Assembly: GCF_039909015.1 (NCBI RefSeq)
Contig: NZ_CP150919.1
Location: forward strand, 286,501 to 350,500
Origin: Pseudomonas grandcourensis
GTDB lineage: Bacteria > Pseudomonadota > Gammaproteobacteria > Pseudomonadales > Pseudomonadaceae
Reading direction: 5' to 3'
DNA length: 64,000 nucleotides
Shown here piece after piece: positions 50,468 through 59,360 of the stretch (positions within the stretch are counted from its first letter, which is position 1; the number at the start of each line of letters is the position of its first letter). The position numbers and the translations under genes are program-made. The notes beneath the pieces are model-generated. The model made no database searches. It was given only the letters and a program-made list of their open reading frames with translations, and had not been told where the DNA came from.

Positions 50468-50536
50468 ATATCGGCTTTTTATCGGTTGTTTTTGTAACGG
50501 TGGATGTAAGGTGCTTTAAAAGCCGATATTTATCGG
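50468..50536. promoter_or_regulatory. Nested palindromes upstream of aguA, candidate operator
   Basis: ATATCGGCTTTT (50468-50479) is exactly inverted by AAAAGCCGATAT (50518-50529). The second arm overlaps the short palindrome CCGATA-TT-TATCGG (50523-50536), and TTTTTATCGG is repeated in the first arm. This lies about 80-150 bp before agmatine deiminase. Such ATCGG repeats look like regulator sites; the regulator is unknown. Confidence 0.55.
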
Positions 50537-50617
50537 ATATAAAGTGGCCAGTCCACGGCGTGTACCAATGCGCTTCCATTTCTGTCAGGTATCAATGTCA
50601 CTCCGGAGTCCTGAGCC

Positions 50618-51724
50618 ATGACCACGTTGAACAGCACCCCTCGCGCCGACGGCTTCTACATGCCAGCCGAATGGGCACCCCAAACCCAGACCTGGATGAT
50701 CTGGCCCGAGCGCCCGGACAACTGGCGCCTGGGGGGCAAACCGGCACAAGCCGCCCACGTGGCAGTGGCCAAGGCCATCGCCCGTTTCGAGCCTGTGACC
50801 GTGGCGGTTTCCGCCGGCCAGTACGAAAACGCCCGTGCCCGTCTGGACGTGCCGAATATTCGTGTGGTGGAAATGTCCAGTGACGACGCCTGGGTACGCG
50901 ACACCGGCCCGACCTTTGTCATCAATAACAAGGGTGAAGTCCGTGGCGTGAACTGGGACTTCAATTCGTGGGGCGGCTTCGACGGCGGCCTGTATTCGCC
51001 ATGGAACCGCGACTCGCAGGTCGGCGGCAAGATCCTCGAGATCGAGCGCAGCCCGCGCTACCGCACTGAAGGCTTCGTGCTTGAAGGCGGTTCGATTCAC
51101 GTCGACGGCGAAGGCACCCTGATCACCACCGAAGAATGCCTGCTCAACCGCAATCGCAACCCGCACATGAATCGCGCAGAAATCGAAGCGGTCCTGAGCG
51201 CGAACCTGGCTGTGGATAAAATCATCTGGCTGCCGGATGGCCTGTTCAACGACGAAACCGATGGCCATGTGGATAACTTCTGCTGCTACGTGCGCCCGGG
51301 TGAAGTGCTGCTGGCCTGGACCGATGATCCGCAGGACCCGAACTACCCGCGCTGCCAGGCGGCGATGAAAGTGCTGCAAAGCAGCACCGACGCCAAGGGC
51401 CGCCCGTTCACGGTGCACAAGATGCCGATCCCGGGTCCGCTGTTTGCGACCGAGCAAGAGTGCGCCGGTGTCGATCCGGTCGATGGTACGCAGGAACGTA
51501 ATCCGACTGTTCGTCTGGCCGGTTCCTACGTGAACTTCCTGATCGTCAACGGCGGCATCATCGCGCCGTGCTTTGACGACCCGCAGGATGGCCCGGCAAA
51601 GGAAATCTTGCAGAACCTGTTCCCACAGCATGAAGTGGTAATGGTGCCTGGTCGTGAACTGTTACTGGGGGGCGGCAATATTCACTGCCTTACCCAGCAA
51701 CAACCCGCGCCGCACAAGGAGTGA
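50618..51724 (+). CDS. aguA: Agmatine deiminase
   Basis: 368 residues. Guanidino-group-modifying enzyme: [16 protein letters not shown] (about residue 88), [24 protein letters not shown] with the catalytic His, and catalytic Cys357 in [13 protein letters not shown]. It converts agmatine to N-carbamoylputrescine, a route from arginine to putrescine. Usually paired with aguB; no aguB is adjacent here. Confidence 0.95.
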   Translation: MTTLNSTPRADGFYMPAEWAPQTQTWMIWPERPDNWRLGGKPAQAAHVAVAKAIARFEPVTVAVSAGQYENARARLDVPNIRVVEMSSDDAWVRDTGPTFVINNKGEVRGVNWDFNSWGGFDGGLYSPWNRDSQVGGKILEIERSPRYRTEGFVLEGGSIHVDGEGTLITTEECLLNRNRNPHMNRAEIEAVLSANLAVDKIIWLPDGLFNDETDGHVDNFCCYVRPGEVLLAWTDDPQDPNYPRCQAAMKVLQSSTDAKGRPFTVHKMPIPGPLFATEQECAGVDPVDGTQERNPTVRLAGSYVNFLIVNGGIIAPCFDDPQDGPAKEILQNLFPQHEVVMVPGRELLLGGGNIHCLTQQQPAPHKE

Positions 51725-51794
51725 GTTAGGTCGTAACAGCTTGAGTTGATTGCGAAATCCCTCGGGCTGTCGATCAGCCTCCAACGTTGCACGG

Positions 51795-51827
51795 AGCCCG
51801 CGGCCCCACAGGCCTGCGGGCTTTTTT
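51795..51827 (+). terminator. Rho-independent terminator after aguA
   Basis: AGCCCGCGGCCCCACAGGCCTGCGGGCTTTTTT: a GC-rich stem with one bulge, then T6. Confidence 0.88.
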
Positions 51828-51967
51828 GTATCCGTCGGGCCACACTTCAGACACCTTGGCACAGCTCTTGTATCTCTGCTGTTGTAACTCGGGGGAGGGA
51901 GGACTTCTATGTTCTGTCATAAACCTTGGATAAGTTAGCCGCTCACAAACCGGGAGAGAGCGCTGAA

Positions 51968-52180
51968 ATGAACGCCGAAGTGAACGTAGTGAGCGACAAG
52001 GCGTTGCATCCCCTGGCAGTAAACAGCGAATCGCTCCAGATCCTGGCGCACTGGTTCAAGTCCAATGGAATGCGTCAGATCAGCGAAACTGATCCGCGCC
52101 GGACGATGATCGAGCGTTACCCTGCTGGTTTGTTCAGCGAGGCGGAACTGGATGCGTTGTGGGATGTGATGGAAGGATAA
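51968..52180 (+). CDS. Small conserved-looking protein, unknown function
   Basis: 70 residues from MNAEVNVVSDKALHPLAVNS with GGGAGAGAG upstream. Contains LQILAHWFKSNGMRQI and YPAGLFSEAELDALWDVM; acidic and helical, no membrane segment. A strong terminator follows directly, so it is a complete single-gene unit. No family recognised. Confidence 0.7.
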   Translation: MNAEVNVVSDKALHPLAVNSESLQILAHWFKSNGMRQISETDPRRTMIERYPAGLFSEAELDALWDVMEG

Positions 52181-52202
52181 GAAGAACAACAACGGATTGA
52201 AC

Positions 52203-52238
52203 AAAAAAAGCGCTGCCGGGATGGCAGCGCTTTTTTTT
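52203..52238. terminator. Rho-independent terminator
   Basis: AAAAAAAGCGCTGCCGGGATGGCAGCGCTTTTTTTT; the A-rich left side makes it usable in both directions. Confidence 0.93.
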
Positions 52239-52270
52239 GCGCGCAGATTCATGCAATCACCGCGATCCCC

Positions 52271-52356
52271 TTGTGGGAGCGAGCCTGTTCGCGAAGGCGC
52301 CCGGTCAGTCAATGCAAATGTCGACTGACCCACCGCTATCGCGAGCTCCCACAGGG
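52271..52356. repeat. REP pair, degenerate right arm
   Basis: TTGTGGGAGCGAGCCTGTTCGCGAA and the inverse TATCGCGAGCTCCCACAGGG, the latter lacking several central bases. Confidence 0.8.
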
Positions 52357-52482
52357 TTTAGTGACGCAATCATTCGACCGATTCAAGCAACAGACTGAAA
52401 GCCAATCCGGCGTTTTTCCAGGGCCGCTGCGGCACTAACCTGCCGACATCGAATTTTTCTGAATTTCTGTCGGAGCTCTCCC

Positions 52483-53154
52483 ATGATCCTGCATTACATC
52501 TACGACCCCTTGTGCGGTTGGTGCTACGGCGCCAAACCGCTGCTGCAAGCCGCCCGGGCTGTGCTGCCCGTGATTGCCCACGGCGGCGGCATGATGACGG
52601 GGGCCAATCGGCAAAAGGTTTCGCCACAACTGCGCAATTACGTCATGCCCCACGACCGGCGCATCGCCGAATACAGCGGCCAGCCGTTCGGTGAAGCCTA
52701 TTTCGAAGGTTTGCTGCGTGATCACACTGCCGTGTTCGACTCGGCGCCACCCATCGCTGCGGTGCTGGCTGCCGAGCAAATGACCGGTCGCGGGCTGGAG
52801 TTGCTGGGGCGTTTGCAAAGTGCTCACTACGTGGAGGGGCGTCGCATCGCCGATGAGTCGGTACTGTTTGAACTTGCCCAGGGCATGGGGCTGGACCGCG
52901 AAGCCTTCGAAAAAGCCTTCAGGGCGGCCGACACCGAAGGCCATATCAGGAACAGCCGGGCTCTTTTGGCCAAGGTCGGCGGGCAGGGCTTTCCGACCCT
53001 GGCGCTTGAGCACAATGACCAATTCACCCTGATCGATATCGGGCCATGGCTGGGCAAACCCCAGGCGTTTGCGCAGTGGCTGGGTCAGTCGCTGCCCGAT
53101 CAGGGATCATCCGATTCCGTAGCAGCCTGCAGTCTCGATGGCTGCGTTGATTGA
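52483..53154 (+). CDS. DsbA-family thioredoxin-fold protein
   Basis: 223 residues, cytosolic (no signal peptide). The active-site motif is DPLCGWCYGAKPLL (CGWC). Helical insert follows, then the cis-Pro loop GGQGFPTLAL. Similar to predicted protein-disulfide isomerases of the DSBA-like superfamily, FrnE/YwbO group. Redox partner unknown; an extra CSLDGC sits at the C-terminus. Confidence 0.85.
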   Translation: MILHYIYDPLCGWCYGAKPLLQAARAVLPVIAHGGGMMTGANRQKVSPQLRNYVMPHDRRIAEYSGQPFGEAYFEGLLRDHTAVFDSAPPIAAVLAAEQMTGRGLELLGRLQSAHYVEGRRIADESVLFELAQGMGLDREAFEKAFRAADTEGHIRNSRALLAKVGGQGFPTLALEHNDQFTLIDIGPWLGKPQAFAQWLGQSLPDQGSSDSVAACSLDGCVD

Positions 53155-53290
53155 ATATTCCTGCCGCGTAAAGCAATTTCTTAGATGGTTTTCGCCTGTT
53201 TTTAGAAGATTCATGAAATTGACACATCATTGAGGGCGCAGCTACGATTCGGCCCAACGCCTGTGGCCGACCGCCACGATCAAAAATTAT

Positions 53291-53329
53291 AAAAAGGCCC
53301 GCCGCGAGAAATCGTGGGCGGGCCTTTTT
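53291..53329. terminator. Terminator, symmetric
   Basis: AAAAAGGCCCGCC ... GGGCGGGCCTTTTT with a 12-nt loop, between the DsbA-like and porin genes. Confidence 0.92.
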
Positions 53330-53415
53330 GTTTTCGTCATGAAAAAAGAGCGCGATAGCGCCGTTTCGGCCGTTCGACACAGCGCGTATCAATCGGAAAT
53401 AAGGAAAAGAACACG

Positions 53416-54702
53416 ATGTTGAACAAGCGAATCAGCCTGATCGCTCTGGGGATGTTGAGTGCGACACAGGCCATGGCGAACGACCAGGCCGAATCCAAGG
53501 GTTTTGTTGAAGACAGCAGCCTCAAAGTGCTGCTGCGTAACGCCTACATGAACCGTGACTTCAAAGACGGCAACCCGGATAAATCCGAGTGGGGCCAGGC
53601 GGCCATCGGTACGTTCTCGTCCGGCTTCACCCAAGGCACCGTCGGTGTGGGTGTGGATGCTTTCGGGCTGTACGCACTGAACCTGGAGCGCAGCGAAGAC
53701 CGTAGCGGCGCGCAAGGCATCGATTTCTTCAAAAAGGGCGACAGCGGCCAGCCGGCGGACGACCTGTCCAAGGGCGGCGCGGCGATCAAATTCCGCCTGT
53801 CCAGCACCACCCTGACCTACGGCGACCAGATGCCGGCGCTGCCGGTGCTGAACTACGACAACTCGCGCCTGCTGCCGGAAAGCTACACCGGCACCTTGAT
53901 CACCTCTAAAGAGATCAAAGGTCTGCAACTGGACGCCGGTCGCTTCACCGCCGAGTCGCGCAAAAGCGCCGAAGGCCGTGACAGCGGTGGCTTGAAGTCG
54001 ATCAACGTCTTGGGCGGTAGCTACCAGTTCACCGAACAATTCAAGGCTGCGCTGTACGCTTCCGACGTCGAAGACGTGCTGAAGAAACAATACGTGAACG
54101 CCAACTACGTGTTCCCGATCGACAAGGATCAGTCCCTGACCCTGGACTTCAACGGCTACCGCACCAAGCTGGACGATTCCTACGTCCGCGAAAACGGTAT
54201 CACCGGCGACGACAACAAGATCTGGAGCCTGGCGGCCACCTTCATCACCGGCCCACACTCGTTCACCCTCGCGCACCAGCGCAGCACCGGCGACAGCAAC
54301 CTGGGCTACGCCTACGGCGGCTACCAGAAAGACCAGGGTCGCGTCGGCGACGGTGGCAACACCATCTACCTGGCGAACTCCTACTGGTCCGACTTCAACG
54401 CCGAAGACGAACGCAGCTGGCAACTGGGCTACGGCCTAGACTTCAGCACCTTCGGTGTACCGGGCCTGAGCTACAACGTGGCCTACGTGCGCGGCGACAA
54501 CATCACCACGTCCACCAGCGAAGGCGGCACCGAGCGCGAGATCTTCAACCAGATCAAATACGTCGTCCAAAGCGGCCCGGCCAAAGATCTCAGCGTGAAA
54601 CTGCGCAGCTCGGTCCTGCGCGTGTCGCAGAAGTCGAGCGAGTACAACGTCAGCGGCAACGAAGTGCGTGTGTTTGTGGATTACCCGATCAATATTTTCT
54701 GA
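53416..54702 (+). CDS. OprD-family outer membrane porin
   Basis: 428 residues. Signal peptide MLNKRISLIALGMLSATQAMA, then a beta-barrel with alternating strands, e.g. SLKVLLRNAYMNRDFKDGN, GFTQGTVGVGVDAFGLYALN and QLGYGLDFSTFGVPGLSYN. OprD-type porins take up basic amino acids, peptides or organic acids; specificity is not predictable here. Strong RBS AAGGAAA and its own terminator. Confidence 0.94.
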   Translation: MLNKRISLIALGMLSATQAMANDQAESKGFVEDSSLKVLLRNAYMNRDFKDGNPDKSEWGQAAIGTFSSGFTQGTVGVGVDAFGLYALNLERSEDRSGAQGIDFFKKGDSGQPADDLSKGGAAIKFRLSSTTLTYGDQMPALPVLNYDNSRLLPESYTGTLITSKEIKGLQLDAGRFTAESRKSAEGRDSGGLKSINVLGGSYQFTEQFKAALYASDVEDVLKKQYVNANYVFPIDKDQSLTLDFNGYRTKLDDSYVRENGITGDDNKIWSLAATFITGPHSFTLAHQRSTGDSNLGYAYGGYQKDQGRVGDGGNTIYLANSYWSDFNAEDERSWQLGYGLDFSTFGVPGLSYNVAYVRGDNITTSTSEGGTEREIFNQIKYVVQSGPAKDLSVKLRSSVLRVSQKSSEYNVSGNEVRVFVDYPINIF

Positions 54703-54747
54703 TGAGGGGGTGTGGTGTCGAGGCCTGATGCAAGGCTGAGAATGAAG

Positions 54748-54774
54748 AAGCCCCGACTGGTTCGGGGCTTTTTT
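54748..54774 (+). terminator. Rho-independent terminator of the porin gene
   Basis: AAGCCCCGACTGGTTCGGGGCTTTTTT, stem of 8 bp then T6. Confidence 0.93.
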
Positions 54775-54860
54775 GTGCTGTTGATTTGCTCATGTCGTCA
54801 AAACTCGATTTCGGTAACACGTCTTTCGAACGTGTCGTCCGCGGCGACATGTTCGGAAGA

Positions 54861-54921
54861 CGTGTCGCAAAAAGTGAAAAATTGCGACACGTTAAGGCCT
54901 CATGTCTACACTAGCGACATG
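54861..54921. promoter_or_regulatory. Cluster of CGACA(C/T)G inverted repeats before the fic gene
   Basis: CGTGTCGCAA (54861-54870) is perfectly inverted by TTGCGACACG (54882-54891); CATGTC (54901-54906) is inverted by GACATG (54916-54921). Further copies ACACGTC, CGTGTCG and CGACATG lie just upstream at 54818-54851. The TTGCGA of the second arm can act as a -35 with TACACT at 54907-54912 as -10 (19-bp spacing), so a factor bound here would cover the promoter. Likely operator of the fic gene. Confidence 0.6.
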
Positions 54922-54973
54922 AGAGAAGCCTTCTTCTGCTCAAAAAACATACAAGGTGATCAGGGTCGCATCC

Positions 54974-56095
54974 ATGAATGAACCGGTGCCATGGCAGGCT
55001 GACAGGCCATATAACCAACTTCCGCTGCTGCCACCAGGAACTGAGCTGGAAACACGTGCAGTTCTCAAAAAATGTATTGAGGCACGCACCGCGTTGGCCG
55101 AGTTGAAACAGGCAGCAGAGTTGATTCCGAACCAGACGGTCTTGATCAATACAATTCCCCTGCTGGAAGCCAAAGACAGCTCGGAAATAGAAAGCATCGT
55201 TACCACCACGGATTTGCTGTTCCAGCATGCTCAAGACACGGAAAACCATGCGGACCCTGCGACCAAGGAAGCGTTGCGCTATCGAACAGCGCTCAATCAA
55301 GGCTTCCGGTCTCTAACGCAAAGACCGCTATCGACCAACACCGCTGTAGAGATCTGCCGCACGCTGAAGGGCGCACAACTGGATATCCGCCGTACGCCGG
55401 GAACACAGCTTGCGAATGACCGAACGGGTGAAGTTATCTACACCCCGCCAGAAGGTGAAGAGCACCTGCGCAATCTCCTCGCCAACTGGGAGCGTTTTCT
55501 GCACAACGAAACCGATCTCGACCCCCTCGTTCGTATGGCAGTCGGGCACTACCAATTTGAGGCCATTCATCCGTTTGTCGACGGCAACGGCCGGACGGGG
55601 CGGGTCCTCAATACGTTGTTCTTGATCCAGGAAGGCCTGCTGAACCTGCCGATCCTCTACCTCAGTCGCTACATCATTGCTCAACGTGCCGATTACTACC
55701 GACTCCTGTTGGAGGTGACGACCAAACAGGCGTGGGAGCCATGGTTGCTGTTTATGTTGAGTGCAGTAGAAGAAACTGCTCGGTGGACCACAGCCAAGAT
55801 TGCCGCAATCCGAGCATTGTCTGAACACACCACTCAATTCGTACGTGATCAGCTACCCAAAACCTATTCGCGCGAGTTGGTAGATGTCATCTTCGAGCAG
55901 CCCTACTGCCGCATCAGTAACGTGGTCGACAAGAAAGTTGCACAACGGCAGGCTGCATCACGTCACCTCAAAGAACTGGTCGCCATTGGAGTTCTGGAAG
56001 AGATTCAGGTGGGCAAGGAGAAACTTTTCATTCATCCGAAGCTGATGCAGTTACTCATTCGCGACAATAATGAATTCAAGCACTACGTCGGCTAA
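54974..56095 (+). CDS. Fic-family protein with C-terminal HTH
   Basis: 373 residues, chosen ATG at 54974 with CAGGG 8 nt upstream; a GTG 18 nt earlier is an alternative. The Fic motif HPFVDGNGRTGR (His199) is complete, so AMP transfer to a target protein is possible. An inhibitory-like helix (KDSSEIESI) lies in the N-terminal Fic_N region, typical of autoinhibited class II Fic enzymes. The C-terminal 80 residues look like a winged helix (YCRISNVVDKKVAQRQAASR). Preceded by multiple inverted repeats and flanked by terminators: an isolated, possibly autoregulated unit. Target unknown. Confidence 0.9.
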   Translation: MNEPVPWQADRPYNQLPLLPPGTELETRAVLKKCIEARTALAELKQAAELIPNQTVLINTIPLLEAKDSSEIESIVTTTDLLFQHAQDTENHADPATKEALRYRTALNQGFRSLTQRPLSTNTAVEICRTLKGAQLDIRRTPGTQLANDRTGEVIYTPPEGEEHLRNLLANWERFLHNETDLDPLVRMAVGHYQFEAIHPFVDGNGRTGRVLNTLFLIQEGLLNLPILYLSRYIIAQRADYYRLLLEVTTKQAWEPWLLFMLSAVEETARWTTAKIAAIRALSEHTTQFVRDQLPKTYSRELVDVIFEQPYCRISNVVDKKVAQRQAASRHLKELVAIGVLEEIQVGKEKLFIHPKLMQLLIRDNNEFKHYVG

Positions 56096-56115
56096 AGCAC
56101 GTGAGCCGAAACGAG

Positions 56116-56142
56116 AAAGCCCCGAACGATTCGGGGCTTTTT
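56116..56142 (+). terminator. Rho-independent terminator of fic
   Basis: AAAGCCCCGAACGATTCGGGGCTTTTT, stem of 11 bp with a 3-nt loop. Confidence 0.92.
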
Positions 56143-56335
56143 CTTTTTCACGCACCGGGTTTGCGTGACGACGTTAACCACCGTCAGCCTAAGCAGCCAC
56201 GCTTGCTTCTAACTGATTACATCACGTAACGAATGAAGTTCCCGCCCCCACCTTTATCCCCTCCCCCCAACCCCATACATTCATCTCCAACGCCTCTCCC
56301 ATCATCCCGACGGGAAGGTCACTGGAGTTTCCCTC

Positions 56336-56557
56336 ATGCCTTTCGTAACCGTACGCATCACCCGCGATGGCGTTACCACTGAGCAGAAAGCTCAGGTGAT
56401 TGCCGAGATCACTGAAACACTGGAGCGCGTGCTCAATAAACGCCCTGACCTGACCCACATCGTGATCGAGGAAGTCGACACCGATAACTGGGGTTACGCC
56501 GGCATCACCACCACCCAGTACCGCAAGCAATTGGCCGAGGCGGAGGGGAAGTCATGA
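56336..56557 (+). CDS. 4-oxalocrotonate tautomerase-family protein
   Basis: 73 residues. Met-Pro start (MPFVTVRITRDG) gives the catalytic N-terminal proline after Met removal. VIEEVDTDNWGYAG is the family end. Isomerises small unsaturated keto acids, or acts as a dehalogenase-like enzyme. Overlaps the next gene by 4 nt. Confidence 0.88.
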   Translation: MPFVTVRITRDGVTTEQKAQVIAEITETLERVLNKRPDLTHIVIEEVDTDNWGYAGITTTQYRKQLAEAEGKS

Positions 56558-57198
56558 CGTCCTCCGTCACCATCGATTTCATTTCCGATGTGGTGTGCCC
56601 CTGGTGCGCACTGGGGGCGACGGCGCTGGAGCAGGCGATCGAGAACGTGGCCGGGGAAGTCTCGGTCGAGCTGACCTACAGGCCGTTTGAGTTGAACCCG
56701 GACATGCCGGCCGAAGGTGAGCAAGCGGTCGAGCACTTGATGCGCAAATACGGGAGAACCGCCGACGACGTCGCCGCCGGCAAGGCCATGCAGATCGCTC
56801 GCGGCGAGGCCATCGGCTTCACGTTCGATCTGGAGAAGCGCACGCACTTCTACAACACCTTCGATGCGCACCGCTTGTTGCTGTGGGCGTTGCAGGAAGG
56901 TCGGCAGGTCGAGTTGAAGAAGGTGCTGCTACAGGCCTACTTCAGCGAAGGCCAGAACCCGAGCGATCACTCGACGCTGGTGCCTCTGGCGACTGAAGCG
57001 GGGCTGGATGCGACAGGGGCGAGAGAGGTGCTGGCGTCCGACGCATTCGCCAGTGAAGTGCGAGAGCTCGAAATCTATTACCGCCAGCACGGCATCAGCT
57101 CGGTCCCGGCCATGGTACTGAACGGTCGACACCTGGTGTCCGGTTCGCAATCGGTCGAGTACTACGAACAGATGTTGCGACAAATGGCGAACGCCTGA
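56554..57198 (+). CDS. DsbA-family oxidoreductase, FrnE-like
   Basis: 214 residues, starting TSSVTIDFISDVVCPWCALG with CPWC active site. Contains LNPDMPAEGEQAVEHLMRKY and the cis-Pro region ISSVPAMVLNGRHLVSG, characteristic of FrnE/2-hydroxychromene isomerase relatives. Cytosolic. Together with the tautomerase and SDR it forms a small operon of redox or isomerase enzymes. Confidence 0.9.
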   Translation: MTSSVTIDFISDVVCPWCALGATALEQAIENVAGEVSVELTYRPFELNPDMPAEGEQAVEHLMRKYGRTADDVAAGKAMQIARGEAIGFTFDLEKRTHFYNTFDAHRLLLWALQEGRQVELKKVLLQAYFSEGQNPSDHSTLVPLATEAGLDATGAREVLASDAFASEVRELEIYYRQHGISSVPAMVLNGRHLVSGSQSVEYYEQMLRQMANA

Positions 57199-57242
57199 TT
57201 ACAGATTTTCTACCCCATTCTTTATTGTCAGAGGTCTTCATC

Positions 57243-57953
57243 ATGAGCATTTCGAAAAAAGTCATCGTCATCACCGGCGCATCCCAAGGTCTCGGCGACG
57301 GTATGGTCAAAGCCTTTCGTGAACTCGGTTACCGGATCGTCGCCACATCACGCTCGATCAAGCCGTCCACCGATCCGGACATTCTCACTGTGGCCGGTGA
57401 CATCGGCGAGCCGGAAACCGCCCAGCGCGTCATCCGTGAAGCGATGTCCCATTTCGGTCGCATCGACACCCTGGTCAACAACGCCGGGATCTTCATCGCC
57501 AAGCCATTCACCGCGTACACCGCAGAAGACTACGCCAACGTGCTGTCGGTGAACGTCAATGGCTTCTTCTACATCACCCAACTCGCCATCGCCGAGATGG
57601 AAAAGCAAGGCAGCGGCCACGTCGTCAACATCACCACCAGCCTGGTGGACCACGCCATCGACGGCGTGCCATCGGTGCTGGCCTCGCTGACCAAGGGCGG
57701 CCTTAACGCGGCAACCAAATCTCTGGCCATCGAATACGCCAAGCGCGGGATCCGGGTGAACGCAGTCAGCCCGGGCATTATCAAGACCCCGATGCACGGC
57801 GAGGAAACCCACGCCGCACTGGGCAATCTGCACCCGCTCGGGCATATGGGCGAGATCGACGATATTGCACAAGCGGTCGTGTATCTGGATGGCGCCAAGT
57901 TCGTTACCGGCGAAATCCTGCACGTGGACGGTGGTCAGAGCGCGGGTCACTGA
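57243..57953 (+). CDS. SDR-family oxidoreductase
   Basis: 236 residues from MSISKKVIVITGASQGLGDG; AGAGGT precedes the start. Rossmann TGASQGLG motif, NNAGIF, and the C-terminal FVTGEILHVDGGQSAGH. The usual catalytic YxxxK is altered: the Lys in SVLASLTKGGLN is kept but the Tyr position is Ala. It may thus bind NAD(P) without classical reductase activity, or use another proton donor. Confidence 0.9.
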   Translation: MSISKKVIVITGASQGLGDGMVKAFRELGYRIVATSRSIKPSTDPDILTVAGDIGEPETAQRVIREAMSHFGRIDTLVNNAGIFIAKPFTAYTAEDYANVLSVNVNGFFYITQLAIAEMEKQGSGHVVNITTSLVDHAIDGVPSVLASLTKGGLNAATKSLAIEYAKRGIRVNAVSPGIIKTPMHGEETHAALGNLHPLGHMGEIDDIAQAVVYLDGAKFVTGEILHVDGGQSAGH

Positions 57954-57980
57954 AGCGCTTTTTCAAACCCCGGAAACAAC

Positions 57981-58014
57981 AAAGCCCCTGCATTTCTGCA
58001 GGGGCTTTGTTTTG
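57981..58014 (+). terminator. Terminator after the SDR gene
   Basis: AAAGCCCCTGCATTTCTGCAGGGGCTTTGTTTT. It marks the end of the GC-rich cluster; AT-rich DNA begins right after it. Confidence 0.92.
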
Positions 58015-58132
58015 TATGGTGCGGCACCAGGAGTCGATTCAGTTCATAACGTGTTGTTTCAAATGGTATTCATATGAACAGGCGGCTTTCATACCTCTAT
58101 TGCTACCCTTTTCTCCCCGCATGCTTTTGCTA

Positions 58133-59350
58133 TTATAGATAGGTCTCTGCCCATAGCTTGAGTAATGCCGCACTTGTGTAGGCCGCGTATGGCTGATAAG
58201 TATCATCTTTATGGATGTCGCCATAGTCGCATACGGATTTTATTATTATTACTTTTGGCTTCGGCTCGTCTGAATCATGCCCAGAGGTCATAACTCCATA
58301 GCCTTCCATATCAAATCCAAGAATCTTACGATGTTGGTCTTTTAGTTTGATAGTTATGCTTGGGTCTGCTACTACTGATGCGCCAGAGGCAAATGGACCA
58401 ATATGTAATTTAAGCTGGGTGTCCGGTTTTTTAGCCGGCCAGTCATTATATATGGTTGAAAGCGAAATGTGATCGCTCTCTATTCGCTCGAATTGCTTCT
58501 TTATAATTGGGTCTAGAGATATTTGATGAGGTGATGGCTCAAATGTAGGCGTGCCATCAGTCTCAAGAGTGATTTTACCGCTGCCATAATCCCAACCAGG
58601 ATCAGCCACAATAATATCGCCAACTTTGACTTTTGACTCCATTCCTGCAGCGATTCCTACCATCACCAAGTATTTTGGTCTGAATCTGGATATCATTTTA
58701 CTGGCTAAAGCAGCGGCAGCTGGTAAGCCCATTCGAGGAGACGCTGCGGCATATATTTGTTTGCCGTTTTTTAGCGACCCCTGATAGTAAGTGGCAGGAT
58801 CGTTAAGCACTTCGTATTCAGACCAGCCCCAGCTTTTTATATTAAGGACTGCTTTAAGCTCTGGAGAGCTCAAGGCAGCAATTACGCAAATTTCTGCGCC
58901 ATAGGTCGGAGTCAGGTTTTTTGTAGATAGCGAGTTTTTAATCTGAATAAGCTTTTGCTGTAACTGCTCAGTCCAGCTATCTGAACCCTCATCATACATC
59001 ATGACGCTCCATAGCCGTTTATCGAAAAAGCTTTGGTGGTCAGCTTTTATTGATGTGAAAGCCGTTAATCCTATGACCTCTCTAGGGGAGTTATATATTG
59101 AGCGCTCCTCTAATTCGGAAAGCAATTCAACACCACCGCTGGCGTGCGGGTCGCAGTCAAGGCGCTCTGGAAGCGATAGGTCGAGAATCATTAGGTCATA
59201 GCTTTTGGACTCCAAATAATCTCTTGCTTCATTAATGGTTCGAGCAACGTCTACCATCTCCAAAGAATAGCCGCGAACTGCTGATATACTTAAAAGTATG
59301 TTCTTTACTTTGGCCTGATTATCGTCTACTAGTAGTATTTGCGCGGTCAT
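58133..59350 (-). CDS. dtcC: DtcC-like: receiver domain fused to nucleoside phosphorylase-like effector (Detocs)
   Basis: 405 residues. The N-terminal receiver (1-130) keeps the acidic pair DD9-10 and phospho-acceptor Asp57 in LMILDLSLP. In place of the usual Lys it has MMYDEGSDSW. The C-terminal half (about 150-405) is a PNP/MTAN-like fold: SPRMGLPAAAALASKMI, YLVMVGIAAGMESKVKVGD, FDMEGYG (Glu349) and SVCDYGD. This is the effector layout of Detocs, where DtcC cleaves ATP after phosphotransfer. Third gene of the operon, 10 bp behind the lone receiver. AT-rich relative to the core genome. An ordinary MTAN would not carry a receiver. Confidence 0.88.
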   Translation of the reverse strand: MTAQILLVDDNQAKVKNILLSISAVRGYSLEMVDVARTINEARDYLESKSYDLMILDLSLPERLDCDPHASGGVELLSELEERSIYNSPREVIGLTAFTSIKADHQSFFDKRLWSVMMYDEGSDSWTEQLQQKLIQIKNSLSTKNLTPTYGAEICVIAALSSPELKAVLNIKSWGWSEYEVLNDPATYYQGSLKNGKQIYAAASPRMGLPAAAALASKMISRFRPKYLVMVGIAAGMESKVKVGDIIVADPGWDYGSGKITLETDGTPTFEPSPHQISLDPIIKKQFERIESDHISLSTIYNDWPAKKPDTQLKLHIGPFASGASVVADPSITIKLKDQHRKILGFDMEGYGVMTSGHDSDEPKPKVIIIKSVCDYGDIHKDDTYQPYAAYTSAALLKLWAETYL

Positions 59351-59360
59351 ATGTTATCGC

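Noticed and set aside
58133..59350. Simple MTAN or nucleosidase gene
   Set aside because: The fused receiver domain and neighbours fit a Detocs effector, not salvage.
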